A stretch of 64,000 nucleotides of DNA from the NCBI RefSeq assembly GCF_010820555.1, contig NZ_JAAIKD010000005.1, forward strand, positions 124,001 to 188,000, in the 5' to 3' direction. The notes beneath the pieces are model-generated. The model was given only the letters and a program-made list of their open reading frames with translations. It did no database searches and was not told the origin of the DNA. Origin of the DNA: Psychroflexus aurantiacus. Lineage in GTDB: Bacteria; Bacteroidota; Bacteroidia; Flavobacteriales; Flavobacteriaceae. Made by a program: the position numbers and the translations under genes. Each line of letters begins with the position of its first letter. Position 1 is the stretch's first letter. Below are positions 1-8,269 of this stretch, one piece after another.

Positions 1-909
1 GGAGTTGGCCACATCATTTACTTCCGCTCTAGTCGGTGTAAGGCTGTCTATCATGGTTTCCATCATCTGCGTGGCAATGATGACGGGAATTCTGGCCTGT
101 TTTGCTTTTAAAACGAGTTGCTTCTGAATGAGCGGCACTTCGTGAGCAGGCACTTCTACACCAAGATCTCCACGGGCAACCATCAATCCGTCACAGTAAG
201 CTATGATTTTGTCGATGTTTTTAACCCCCTCCGGTTTTTCGATTTTTGAAATGATAGGAATTTTGTAGGCGCTGTGTTTTTTGATAATTTTCTGAAGCTG
301 CTTGAGATCGCTTGCAAACCTTACGAAGGATAAGGCGATCCAGTCGACCTGGAGTTCACAGGCAAAAATGGCATCTTCAACATCTTTTTCTGTCAGTGCC
401 GGAAGTGAAATGTTGGTATTAGGAAGGTTAACGCCCTTTTTAGATTTAAGCGGCCCGCCCTGTATGACTTTGGTTTTTACTTCACTTTTTTTGTCGGTCG
501 TAAGCACTTCAAAAATAAGCTTCCCATCGTCAAGTAAAATACGCTCACCAGGCTCCACATCCTGTGGAAAGGTATCGTAGTTCATGTAGACCCGGGTTTT
601 TGTACCTTCAAACTCTTCACCTGTGGCAAAGACAATTTCGTCACCAGGTTCTACAACCACCTCGTCTTTCATAACGCCCACCCGAAGTTTAGGGCCTTGT
701 AAATCGCCAAGTATACCTGCGTTATACCCATATTCTTCATTGAGGTCACGAATCATTTTTACACGTTCGCGAACGTCGCCATGATCGGCATGAGAAAAAT
801 TGATTCTAAAGATGTTGACGCCTGCATCTAGCATGTCCTTAAGGACTTCTTTTTTGCTGGTTGAAGGGCCTAAAGTGGAAACTATTTTTGTTTTCTTTGA
901 TGTTTTCAT
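1..909 (-). CDS. pyk: Pyruvate kinase, N-terminal 303 residues (cut by window edge)
   Basis: Converts phosphoenolpyruvate and ADP to pyruvate and ATP in the last step of glycolysis, in the cytoplasm. The visible N-terminal part starts MKTSKKTKIVSTLGPS and carries the substrate-binding IFRINFSH segment (Arg near residue 35). The B domain follows, then the active-site region SKIEKPEG near residue 220, MVARGDLGVE and ATQMMETM. The C-terminal allosteric domain lies beyond the left edge; family members are about 475 residues. The start codon shares one base with the stop of the upstream IPExxxVDY gene (TAATG), so the two are probably translationally coupled. This pairing is common in flavobacteria. 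The identity is secure. Confidence 0.97.
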   Translation of the reverse strand, partial: MKTSKKTKIVSTLGPSTSKKEVLKDMLDAGVNIFRINFSHADHGDVRERVKMIRDLNEEYGYNAGILGDLQGPKLRVGVMKDEVVVEPGDEIVFATGEEFEGTKTRVYMNYDTFPQDVEPGERILLDDGKLIFEVLTTDKKSEVKTKVIQGGPLKSKKGVNLPNTNISLPALTEKDVEDAIFACELQVDWIALSFVRFASDLKQLQKIIKKHSAYKIPIISKIEKPEGVKNIDKIIAYCDGLMVARGDLGVEVPAHEVPLIQKQLVLKAKQARIPVIIATQMMETMIDSLTPTRAEVNDVANS

Positions 910-1424
910 TAGTCTAAAATTAAATGTTCTGGATGTTTTATCGCATGACTTTCAATAGGGTATGCCATTGAAATTTGATTTATTGTTATTAGTTTTTTTA
1001 TGATGAGTTCCGGATTGAAAATATCCAGCTCGTCGTCTATTTTCAACAGATAATCTACGCGTTTATAATCTTTCAATAAAAATTCTGAAGTCATTAAATC
1101 TTCAGAATCAAATAAATTATCGGCTGTTACAAAAACCTGCTCTAAGCTGACTTTGTTACAGATCAAGTATGATTTGGTATCCCATTCTTTATTGAAATAA
1201 TCGAATATGGGAAATGTTACTGATTTGCCACCTACACTTAGGTCAAGATTGTTCTCCATTCTTTTGAAACTCGTTCCAAGAACAGAATTGATGAGATAAG
1301 CCAGCTTGTGAGGTTCCTGATGAGAATGAATGCCTATCAATTTGAAATCATAAATATCAAAATCAGATAAACTAAATCTTCTTTTCTTCATGATCATGAG
1401 GTCATCAAAACTCGTTAATAACAT
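909..1424 (-). CDS. IPExxxVDY family protein
   Basis: A 171-residue protein of unknown function, found in flavobacteria directly before pyruvate kinase. I recognise it by its position and by the central motif region. The family signature is normally an IPE followed by VDY; here it reads LLKDYKRVDYLLKI, so the VDY half is kept and the IPE half has drifted. There is no signal peptide or membrane segment. Methionines at residues 10 and 12 are alternative starts. A promoter-like sequence at 1441-1472 would give a transcript starting about ten bases before the first ATG, which supports the longer form. It overlaps pyk by one base. Function unknown. Confidence 0.8.
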   Translation of the reverse strand: MLLTSFDDLMIMKKRRFSLSDFDIYDFKLIGIHSHQEPHKLAYLINSVLGTSFKRMENNLDLSVGGKSVTFPIFDYFNKEWDTKSYLICNKVSLEQVFVTADNLFDSEDLMTSEFLLKDYKRVDYLLKIDDELDIFNPELIIKKLITINQISMAYPIESHAIKHPEHLILD

Positions 1425-1440
1425 TTCAACAGAGCGAATG

Positions 1441-1472
1441 TAAATATATGAAACAAAACAAGATGCATCAAA
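1441..1472 (-). promoter_or_regulatory. Putative promoter for the IPExxxVDY-pyk pair
   Basis: On the minus strand TTTG (1472-1469) is followed after 20 bases by TATATTTA (1448-1441), one mismatch from the Bacteroidota -7 consensus TAnnTTTG. It lies 17 bases before the ATG at 1424. The gap after rnc (105 bases) also suggests that the pair has its own promoter. Confidence 0.45.
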
Positions 1473-1505
1473 TCTTAATGAAATATAAAAAGCGCTAAAG
1501 CTTAA

Positions 1506-1517
1506 GAAAACGTTTTC
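1506..1517. promoter_or_regulatory. 12-bp perfect palindrome, possible operator
   Basis: GAAAACGTTTTC is a perfect palindrome between the end of rnc and the putative promoter of the IPExxxVDY-pyk pair. Its AAACGTTT core resembles operators of LacI-family regulators, many of which control glycolytic or sugar genes. The link to pyk regulation is inference only. Confidence 0.3.
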
Positions 1518-1529
1518 GTGGAAAGAATT

Positions 1530-2267
1530 TTAGATACTCATGCTGTTCTGAAATGTAAAGTAAGCGCGTTGAGAAGCTTTTTCTTCAGCCCTTTTCTTTG
1601 AAGTTTCCCTTGCTTTCCCAGAAACTTCATTGTTGATGATGAGTTTTACCGAAAAATGTTTTTCTTCATCCTTGCCCTGGTCGTCTTCCACCACAAATTC
1701 GAAGGTGAATTTGTTTTTTTGACACCACTCGATCATCAAGCTCTTATAGCTCATCACGCGTTTTTCAAGTTTGACCAGATCAACGTCTTCCCGTATCACT
1801 TTCTTGTAGATAAAGGTTTCACAGGCTTTGAATCCTTTATCGACGTATATAGCACCTATAAGCGCTTCAAATAAATTGCCGTTTATATTTTTACCCAGCT
1901 TTTCAGTGGGAATGTCAGAAAGGATAAGGTCGGTGAGGTTCAAACGTTCACCGAGTATATTGAGGTTTTTGCGGCTAACAATTTTAGATCGCATTTTGGT
2001 CAGGTAGCCTTCATCGCCATGCGGTGCATTTTCAAAGAGATAGGTAGAAATAACAGCGCCAAGAATAGAATCTCCAAGGAACTCCAGACGCTCGTAACTT
2101 ATATAACGCCCGTCTTCATTTTGTATTTTTAAGGAACGATGTGTAAAGGCTTGTTTATAAACAGCTAAGCCGTTCGGTTTTACCTTTATAATCTTTTGGA
2201 TTTTTTGAAAAAAAATCCCGTCTGTTTGAGAACGGGATTCATTTAAGATATGTTTAAAAAATTTCAT
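1530..2267 (-). CDS. rnc: Ribonuclease III
   Basis: An endonuclease that cuts double-stranded RNA, used in rRNA processing and turnover of structured RNA. The catalytic domain carries the signature ERLEFLGDS at residues 59-67 and a second acidic site in NLFEALIGAIYVDKGF. A double-stranded-RNA-binding domain follows from about residue 165 to the end, with KKRAEEKASQRAY near the C-terminus. The length of 245 residues is normal for Bacteroidota. It follows fabF by 14 bases and belongs to the acpP-fabF-rnc operon, a standard arrangement in this phylum. The identity is secure. Confidence 0.97.
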   Translation of the reverse strand: MKFFKHILNESRSQTDGIFFQKIQKIIKVKPNGLAVYKQAFTHRSLKIQNEDGRYISYERLEFLGDSILGAVISTYLFENAPHGDEGYLTKMRSKIVSRKNLNILGERLNLTDLILSDIPTEKLGKNINGNLFEALIGAIYVDKGFKACETFIYKKVIREDVDLVKLEKRVMSYKSLMIEWCQKNKFTFEFVVEDDQGKDEEKHFSVKLIINNEVSGKARETSKKRAEEKASQRAYFTFQNSMSI

Positions 2268-2281
2268 TCGAAAGTGATAAA

Positions 2282-3535
2282 CTACTCATCCATACTTTTA
2301 AAAGCTACACAGGCATTATGACCTCCAAATCCAAATGTATTGCTCATCGCAACTTTTATTTTTCGTTCCTGAGGCTTGTTCAGTGTAAGATTAAGTTCGG
2401 GATCAATATTTTCGTCTGCAGTTTCATGATTGATCGTTGGAGGAACCAGGTTATGCTGCATGGCTAAAATAGAAGCGATAGCTTCTACGGCTCCGGCGGC
2501 ACCCAGTAAGTGACCAGTCATTGATTTTGTAGAATTGATATTGATATTCTTGGCGTGATCTCCAAAAACGTTTTTGATAGCTTTCAGTTCTGCCACATCC
2601 CCAAGAGGCGTAGAGGTACCATGCGTGTTGATGGTATCGACATCCTCAGGTTTAAGTCCGGAATTTTCAAGACAATTTTTCATCACAGCAATCACTCCTT
2701 TTCCTTCCGGATGCGGAGCGGTCATGTGATAGGCATCAGAGGACATTCCTCCTCCAATGACTTCGGCATAAATTTTCGCTCCTCTGGCCTTGGCGTGCTC
2801 ATATTCTTCAAGAATAAGCGCTCCTCCGCCTTCTCCAAGTACGAATCCATCCCGGTTAGCATCGAAGGGTCTCGATGCTTTCTGAGGGTCATCATTTCTT
2901 GTAGAAAGGGCATGCATAGAGTTGAATCCGCCCATACCTGCCTGGGTGACTGCGGCTTCACTTCCACCGGTAACCATGATATCGCTGTAGCCTAAACGAA
3001 TATAGTTTAGAGCGTCTATCATAGCATTTGCAGAAGAGGCGCATGCAGAAACCGTTGCGTAATTGGGGCCCATAAATCCATGCTTGATAGAGATGTTGCC
3101 AGGGGCAATATCTGCAATCATTTTGGGAATAAAGAATGGGTTGAAACGTGGAGTTCCGTCACCTTTAGCAAAGTCAATGACTTCGTTTTGGAAGGTTTCC
3201 AAACCTCCAATTCCAGCTCCCCAGATGACACCGATTCGATATTTATCGACAACATCCAGATCCACACCAGAGTCTAAAATGGCTTCATCCGAAGCCACTA
3301 AAGCATATTGTGCAAATCTGTCAAGTCGCCGTACTTCTTTTCTGTCGAAGTGATCGGTGGCATTGAAATTTTTTATTTCACAGGCGAATTTTGTTTTGAA
3401 TAGGCTAGTATCAAAATAGGTGATGGGTGCCGCTCCACTTTTACCGCTTTTGAGGGCTTCCCAATACTCTGATATATTATTTCCTATGGGCGTAAGCGCC
3501 CCTAGACCAGTAACTACAACTCGCTTTAATTCCAT
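2282..3535 (-). CDS. fabF: Beta-ketoacyl-ACP synthase II
   Basis: Condenses malonyl-ACP with acyl-ACP in fatty acid chain elongation (type II fatty acid synthesis). The 417-residue thiolase-fold protein has the Cys-His-His triad: Cys165 in TVSACASSAN, His in NTHGTSTPLGD and His in KSMTGHLLGAAG. The C-terminal SNTFGFGGHNA loop is intact. It starts 15 bases after acpP, whose product is its substrate carrier, and is followed by rnc. Length and motifs are typical and nothing is odd. Confidence 0.98.
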   Translation of the reverse strand: MELKRVVVTGLGALTPIGNNISEYWEALKSGKSGAAPITYFDTSLFKTKFACEIKNFNATDHFDRKEVRRLDRFAQYALVASDEAILDSGVDLDVVDKYRIGVIWGAGIGGLETFQNEVIDFAKGDGTPRFNPFFIPKMIADIAPGNISIKHGFMGPNYATVSACASSANAMIDALNYIRLGYSDIMVTGGSEAAVTQAGMGGFNSMHALSTRNDDPQKASRPFDANRDGFVLGEGGGALILEEYEHAKARGAKIYAEVIGGGMSSDAYHMTAPHPEGKGVIAVMKNCLENSGLKPEDVDTINTHGTSTPLGDVAELKAIKNVFGDHAKNININSTKSMTGHLLGAAGAVEAIASILAMQHNLVPPTINHETADENIDPELNLTLNKPQERKIKVAMSNTFGFGGHNACVAFKSMDE

Positions 3536-3550
3536 GAAATAAGACTATTT

Positions 3551-3787
3551 TTATTTTTTTGCTTCTTCGATGTAAGAAACAGCTTGACCTACGGTTGAAA
3601 TGTTCTCTGCTTGGTCATCAGGTATCTGAATGTCAAATTCCTTTTCAAACTCCATAATGAGCTCTACCGTATCCAAAGAATCTGCTCCCAAATCGTTTGT
3701 AAAGCTAGCTTCTGTAACAACTTCGTTTTCGTCAACGCCCAACTTATCAACGATAATGGCTTTTACTCTTGATGCAATGTCTGACAT
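3551..3787 (-). CDS. acpP: Acyl carrier protein
   Basis: A 78-residue acidic four-helix protein that carries growing acyl chains on a 4'-phosphopantetheine arm. The attachment serine is Ser37 in [12 protein letters not shown]. It is the first gene of the acpP-fabF-rnc operon. A well-formed Bacteroidota promoter (3820-3848) lies 33 bases upstream. Length and motif are canonical. Confidence 0.98.
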   Translation of the reverse strand: MSDIASRVKAIIVDKLGVDENEVVTEASFTNDLGADSLDTVELIMEFEKEFDIQIPDDQAENISTVGQAVSYIEEAKK

Positions 3788-3819
3788 GATTGTAATTTTT
3801 TATGTTTAATTTCAGTGCG

Positions 3820-3848
3820 CAAAAATATAAAACTTTAGTTTAAAACAA
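3820..3848 (-). promoter_or_regulatory. Promoter of acpP-fabF-rnc
   Basis: On the minus strand TTG (3848-3846) is followed after 18 bases by TATTTTTG (3827-3820), a full match to the Bacteroidota housekeeping pattern TTG ... TAnnTTTG. The predicted transcription start is about 7 bases further, giving a leader of roughly 25 bases before the acpP ATG. Confidence 0.65.
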
Positions 3849-3898
3849 GTTTTAAAGGTGAAAATGTGTTTAAATTTACATAATTATATTTTATAAAT

Positions 3899-3906
3899 TA
3901 GTTTTG
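3899..3906 (+). promoter_or_regulatory. Putative -7 element for purN
   Basis: TAGTTTTG matches the Bacteroidota -7 consensus TAnnTTTG and lies 35 bases before the purN start. No clear TTTG is seen at the expected -33 distance, so this is a partial promoter match. Confidence 0.4.
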
Positions 3907-3941
3907 AATTTACTTTAATTCAAAGTTCAACATCATTTTAA

Positions 3942-4529
3942 ATGGAAAATTTTAAATCAAATTCAAAAAAACGAATAGTTGTTTTTGCCTCTGGTAACGG
4001 CACAAACGCTATCAATTTATATCATTATTTCAGGGAGAGTAAAGAGTTCGAAGTGTCTCATGTTCTTTCAAACAATAAAAAATCCAAAGTATTACGTCGA
4101 GCCCATGACCTGGGCATAAAATGTATACATTTTGACAAAGAGGATCTGCAGGACTCTACGAGTTTGCTGGAAGTGATCAAAGAAATAAATCCCGATATCA
4201 TTGCCTTGGCTGGTTTCTTATTAAAAATACCAGAATCTTTCTTAGCGGTTTTCCCCAATCAAATTGTGAACATCCACCCCTCACTGCTTCCCAAATATGG
4301 AGGGGAAGGCATGTACGGTGAGCGCGTTTTCAAAAAGGTATTAAAAAATAAGGATAAGGAAAGCGGGATTACCATACATTTTGTTAACGCCAAATACGAT
4401 GAAGGTGAAATCATCGCTCAGTATAAAATCGAACTGGATGATGATGAGGACCTTAATTCTCTGGAAGAAAAGATTCATTCGCTAGAATATGAGCATTATC
4501 CGAAGGAGATTGAAAAGCTTTTGTCATAG
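3942..4529 (+). CDS. purN: Phosphoribosylglycinamide formyltransferase
   Basis: Transfers a formyl group from 10-formyltetrahydrofolate to glycinamide ribonucleotide, the third step of purine synthesis. The 195-residue protein has the phosphate-binding loop ASGNGTNAINLY near the start, the catalytic region VNIHPSLLPKYGGEGMYG (Asn and His) and the Asp loop in KYDEGEIIAQ. It sits three bases before the RNase H gene and a few kb before the PurF-like gene, so the neighbourhood has a purine theme. It starts divergently from acpP. Confidence 0.96.
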   Translation: MENFKSNSKKRIVVFASGNGTNAINLYHYFRESKEFEVSHVLSNNKKSKVLRRAHDLGIKCIHFDKEDLQDSTSLLEVIKEINPDIIALAGFLLKIPESFLAVFPNQIVNIHPSLLPKYGGEGMYGERVFKKVLKNKDKESGITIHFVNAKYDEGEIIAQYKIELDDDEDLNSLEEKIHSLEYEHYPKEIEKLLS

Positions 4530-4532
4530 ATT

Positions 4533-5153
4533 ATGTCCAAATCATCCAAGTATTACGTCGTTTGGGAGGGTTATGAGCCAGGCATCTATTCCTCCTGGAC
4601 GGATTGTAAACTAAAAATCCAAAATTATCCCAACGCGAAATACAAATCATTTCCAAGCCTGGAAGAGGCTAAAGAGGCTTATGCTATGGGGTTTTTCAAC
4701 TATCAGAAACAAAAAAAAGCAACTTCCAAAACCTTTTCTACAGAAGGTATTGAATGGAATTCTATAGCGGTAGATGCTGCCTCTAGCGGAAATCCCGGTA
4801 AAATGGAGTACCGCGGGGTGGTGACTAAAACCAAACAGGTCTTGTTTCATATGGGTCCGTTTCCCAACGGAACCAACAACATTGGGGAGTTTCTGGCTCT
4901 GGTGCACGGTCTGGCCTTTTTGAAAAATAAAAAAAGCGAGTTACCGATTTACACAGATTCTAAGATTGCGATGTCCTGGATCCGCCAAAAAAAATGTAAA
5001 ACCAAGTTAGCAAGGAATTCTGAAAATGAAAAGCTGTTTGAACTGATCAAAAGAGCTGAACTCTGGCTGGCAACGAATAGTTTCAAAACCCCTATCCTAA
5101 AATGGCAAACCAAAGCCTGGGGAGAAATCCCTGCCGATTTTGGGAGAAAATAA
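4533..5153 (+). CDS. Viroplasmin-type ribonuclease H
   Basis: Removes RNA from RNA:DNA hybrids. The N-terminal viroplasmin-like domain (residues about 5-50, YYVVWEGYEPGIYSSW) is a hybrid-binding module also found in eukaryotic RNase H1. The RNase H domain follows, with the acidic residues in VDAASSGNPG, NIGEFLALVHG, YTDSKIAM and a final Asp in PADFGRK. The 206-residue length and domain order are typical for Bacteroidota. It starts three bases after purN and is probably co-transcribed with it. Confidence 0.93.
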   Translation: MSKSSKYYVVWEGYEPGIYSSWTDCKLKIQNYPNAKYKSFPSLEEAKEAYAMGFFNYQKQKKATSKTFSTEGIEWNSIAVDAASSGNPGKMEYRGVVTKTKQVLFHMGPFPNGTNNIGEFLALVHGLAFLKNKKSELPIYTDSKIAMSWIRQKKCKTKLARNSENEKLFELIKRAELWLATNSFKTPILKWQTKAWGEIPADFGRK

Positions 5154-5283
5154 CTCGAGTACTCATGCAGATGAAGGTTGTTATTATGCTGCCTGACCAG
5201 CTTTTGAGGCTTCGAAAATGTGGGGTTTGGCAGCCGATGTATAAGGTGTTTCGGATGCGTTTTTATTCATCGTAAAGCGCGAC

Positions 5284-5311
5284 TTGATTCTTATAGAAAG
5301 CCTTATATTTG
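5284..5311 (+). promoter_or_regulatory. Promoter of the PfkB-family kinase
   Basis: TTG (5284-5286), 17 bases, then TATATTTG (5304-5311): a full Bacteroidota promoter match. It lies 20 bases before the ATG at 5332. Its -33 TTG at 5284 could be misread as an in-frame start codon for a longer protein. Confidence 0.65.
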
Positions 5312-5331
5312 CAAAAAAAATTAAACTAGTT

Positions 5332-6255
5332 ATGAGCAAATTACTGATTGTTGGAACTGTAGCCTTCGATGCCATCGAAACCCCTTTTGGAAAAACAGAC
5401 AAGGTCCTTGGCGGTGCTGGAACTTACATCGCTTTAAGTGCTTCTCAGTTCAATATAGAATCCGGAGTGGTTTCTGTGGTTGGTGATGATTTTCCGCAAG
5501 ACTATCTCGATTTGCTCACCAATAGAAATGTGAATTTAGACGGTTTAGAAATCGTAAAAGGTGGAAAAACATTTTTCTGGAGTGGGCGTTATCATAACGA
5601 TATGAATACAAGGGATACCCTGGATACTCAGTTGAATGTTTTGGCAGAGTTTCAGCCTGTTGTCCCCGATAATTTTAAAGATTCAGAAATCGTTATGCTT
5701 GGCAACCTTCATCCAGCGGTACAACTCAGTGTGATGGAGCAGGTCAACAACCCGAAATTAATCGTTCTGGATACGATGAATTTCTGGATGGATTCTGAGC
5801 TCGATTTGCTGAAACAGGTCATTTCAAAAGTGGATGTGATTACGATCAATGATGAGGAGGCACGACAGCTTTCCGGAGAATACTCGTTGGTAAAAGCAGC
5901 CAGAAAAATAAGAGATATGGGGCCCGATTATGTGGTCATCAAAAAAGGGGAGCACGGCGCCCTGTTGTTTCACAAGGAAGAGATGTTTTTCGCGCCTGCA
6001 CTTCCGCTGGAAGAAGTTTTTGATCCTACGGGAGCCGGAGATACCTTCGCCGGAGGATTTGTAGGGTATCTGGCCAATTCCAGAGACGTTTCTTTTGAAA
6101 ACATGAAAAATGCAGTGATCTACGGATCGAATTTAGCTTCCTTTTGTGTTGAAAAGTTTGGGACAGAAAAAATGTTGGATTTGAATAAAGACGAGTTAGA
6201 CAGACGCCTGGAGAGTTTTAAGGCACTAACCCAATTTGAGATTAATTTAGCTTAA
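5332..6255 (+). CDS. PfkB-family carbohydrate/nucleoside kinase
   Basis: A ribokinase-like sugar or nucleoside kinase of 307 residues. The C-terminal signature DPTGAGDTFAGGF holds the catalytic Asp and the anion hole, and the N-terminal GGAGTYIALSASQF matches the substrate-binding GG region. I place the start at the ATG at 5332 (MSKLLIVGTVAFD), because the upstream in-frame TTG belongs to the promoter. The gene sits just before the PurF-like gene, separated by a terminator, so it may have a purine-nucleoside role. The substrate cannot be read from the sequence. Confidence 0.9.
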   Translation: MSKLLIVGTVAFDAIETPFGKTDKVLGGAGTYIALSASQFNIESGVVSVVGDDFPQDYLDLLTNRNVNLDGLEIVKGGKTFFWSGRYHNDMNTRDTLDTQLNVLAEFQPVVPDNFKDSEIVMLGNLHPAVQLSVMEQVNNPKLIVLDTMNFWMDSELDLLKQVISKVDVITINDEEARQLSGEYSLVKAARKIRDMGPDYVVIKKGEHGALLFHKEEMFFAPALPLEEVFDPTGAGDTFAGGFVGYLANSRDVSFENMKNAVIYGSNLASFCVEKFGTEKMLDLNKDELDRRLESFKALTQFEINLA

Positions 6256-6262
6256 TACTTAG

Positions 6263-6287
6263 TGCCCTGAATGTTCGGGGCATTTTT
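6263..6287 (+). terminator. Rho-independent terminator after the PfkB kinase
   Basis: TGCCCTGA pairs with TCGGGGCA around a short loop (6263-6282) and is followed by five T residues. It lies between the kinase stop and the PurF-like start, so it should reduce read-through into the next gene. Confidence 0.7.
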
Positions 6288-6300
6288 ATAGAATACAAAA

Positions 6301-8202
6301 ATGAGTGATCTAATAAAACATGAGTGCGGAATTGCCACTCTCAGACTTTTGAAACCACTTTCCTATTATCAGGAAAAGTACGGCAGTGCATTTTACGGCA
6401 TCAACAAGATGTATTTGATGATGGAAAAACAGCATAACAGGGGTCAGGATGGAGCTGGGTTTGCAAGTGTGAAGTTGGATGTGGAGCCCGGTAACAGATA
6501 CATCAGTCGTGTACGATCAAACGCGGCTCAACCTATACAGGATATTTTTGCTCAGATCAATGAAAGAATCAATACAGAGTTAGAAACCAATCCGGAAATC
6601 CTCGAAGATGTAGATGCTCAAAAAGTAAACCTTCCCTATCTGGGTGAAGTTTATCTGGGCCACGTGCGTTACGGGACTTATGGTAAAAACAGTATTGAAA
6701 GCGTTCATCCCTTTCTAAGACAAAACAACTGGATGCACCGGAATCTTATTGTTGCCGGGAACTTCAATATGACCAATGTAAACGAGTTGTTTCAAAATCT
6801 GGTGGAACTGGGTCAGCATCCCAAGGAGAAGGCCGATACGGTAACGGTGATGGAGAAGATTGGTCATTTCCTGGATTCTGAAGTCGGGAAGCTTTATAAA
6901 AAACTGAAAGAGAAAGGCTTTAATAAAAAAGAAGCCTCACCGCATATTGTTGAGCAGCTTAAGATTCACAAGATTCTGAGAAAATCCTCTAAAGACTGGG
7001 ATGGCGGTTACGTGATTGCCGGAATGCTAGGTCACGGCGATTCTTTTGTGCTCCGGGATCCCAACGGGATCAGGCCGGCTTATTATTACAAAGATGATGA
7101 GGTGGTTGTGGTGGCTTCAGAGCGTCCGGTTATTCAGACCGCATTTAACGTAGCTTTTGAAGATGTACACGAACTGATGCCTGGGGAAGCCATTATTACA
7201 AAAAAGGATGGCTCGGTTCATTTCAAAACCATTTTAAAGCCAAAAGAGCGCAAAGCCTGTTCGTTTGAGCGCATCTATTTTTCGAGAGGCAGCGATGCCG
7301 AAATTTATAAAGAGCGGAAAAATCTCGGCCGATTACTGATGCCGGATGTCTTAAAAGCCATCGATTACGATACGATGAACTCCGTGTTTTCTTACATTCC
7401 TAATACAGCTGAAACCTCCTTTTATGGAATGGTAGAAGCAGCCCAGGATGAATTGAACCGTCAGAAAAATGAGGCGATTTTAAAAGAAAAAGAAAGCCTT
7501 ACAGATGAGCGACTCAAAGACATTCTTAATCTAAGACTGCGAACTGAAAAGATTGCCGTCAAAGATGTAAAACTTCGCACCTTTATTACGGAAGACAGCA
7601 GCAGAGATGACCTGGTAGCCCATGTCTATGATGTGACCTATGGGGTGGTTAAACCTACTGACAATTTGGTGGTGATAGACGACAGTATTGTGCGGGGAAC
7701 CACCCTGAAGAAAAGTATTTTGAAAATGCTGGACCGCTTATCGCCAAAGAAAATCATCATTGTCTCTTCAGCACCACAGATTCGTTATCCCGACTGTTAC
7801 GGAATTGATATGGCAAAACTGGAAGATTTTGTAGCCTTTCAGGCGACAGTTTCACTTTTGAAAGAGCGTGGTATTTATCAGGAAACCGTAGATGCGATTT
7901 ATAAAAAATGCAAAGACCAGTCAGAATTTGCTTCCCAAGCCGAAGAAAATCATGTCAAAGCCATGTATGCGCCCTTTACGTATGAAGAAGTATCCGAACG
8001 GATTTCTCTACTTTTAAGCGATGAGAGCATCACTTCTGAAATTAAGGTTATTTATCAGACTGTGGATAAACTCCACGAAGCCTGCCCTAAAAATCTAGGC
8101 GATTGGTACTTTACTGGCGATTATCCCACGCAAGGCGGCAATAAAGTAGTTAACAAGGCGTTTGTAAACTTTTATGAAGGTAAAAATGACAGGGCTTATT
8201 AA
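6301..8202 (+). CDS. purF: PurF-like amidophosphoribosyltransferase
   Basis: A class II glutamine amidotransferase fused to a phosphoribosyltransferase. This enzyme makes phosphoribosylamine from PRPP and glutamine, the first step of purine synthesis. The nucleophile is Cys9 (KHECGIATL), implying an eight-residue propeptide that must be removed. The glutaminase half has HVRYGTYG, VAGNFNMTN and DPNGIRPAYY. The PRPP loop is VVIDDSIVRGTT near residues 457-468. At 633 residues it is well over 100 longer than the B. subtilis or E. coli enzyme. As far as I recall, this long form is the usual one in Flavobacteriaceae. A terminator lies directly upstream, so its own promoter should be in the short gap, but I see no consensus match there. 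Confidence 0.88.
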   Translation: MSDLIKHECGIATLRLLKPLSYYQEKYGSAFYGINKMYLMMEKQHNRGQDGAGFASVKLDVEPGNRYISRVRSNAAQPIQDIFAQINERINTELETNPEILEDVDAQKVNLPYLGEVYLGHVRYGTYGKNSIESVHPFLRQNNWMHRNLIVAGNFNMTNVNELFQNLVELGQHPKEKADTVTVMEKIGHFLDSEVGKLYKKLKEKGFNKKEASPHIVEQLKIHKILRKSSKDWDGGYVIAGMLGHGDSFVLRDPNGIRPAYYYKDDEVVVVASERPVIQTAFNVAFEDVHELMPGEAIITKKDGSVHFKTILKPKERKACSFERIYFSRGSDAEIYKERKNLGRLLMPDVLKAIDYDTMNSVFSYIPNTAETSFYGMVEAAQDELNRQKNEAILKEKESLTDERLKDILNLRLRTEKIAVKDVKLRTFITEDSSRDDLVAHVYDVTYGVVKPTDNLVVIDDSIVRGTTLKKSILKMLDRLSPKKIIIVSSAPQIRYPDCYGIDMAKLEDFVAFQATVSLLKERGIYQETVDAIYKKCKDQSEFASQAEENHVKAMYAPFTYEEVSERISLLLSDESITSEIKVIYQTVDKLHEACPKNLGDWYFTGDYPTQGGNKVVNKAFVNFYEGKNDRAY

Positions 8203-8238
8203 AAGTTAGGATTAGTCTGCTCAAGCCTCGTTTTTAGA

Positions 8239-8255
8239 TATATTTACGTAAATAT
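8239..8255. promoter_or_regulatory. Palindrome overlapping a -7-like element ahead of the polysaccharide cluster
   Basis: ATATTTACGTAAATAT (8240-8255) is a perfect 16-bp palindrome. TATATTTA (8239-8246), one mismatch from the -7 consensus, overlaps its left half. It lies 15 bases before the first gene of the polysaccharide cluster. A repressor or activator site is plausible; no -33 element is evident. Confidence 0.35.
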
Positions 8256-8269
8256 TATGATCAGTTGCT

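Noticed and set aside
2555-2995. Long open frame antisense to fabF
   Set aside because: It is a shadow of the fabF coding sequence; the protein is low in complexity and has no family features.
5184-5270. 28-codon minus-strand frame ending in GQAA opposite the PfkB leader
   Set aside because: It is too short to judge, has no promoter match, and lies across the leader of a well-supported gene.
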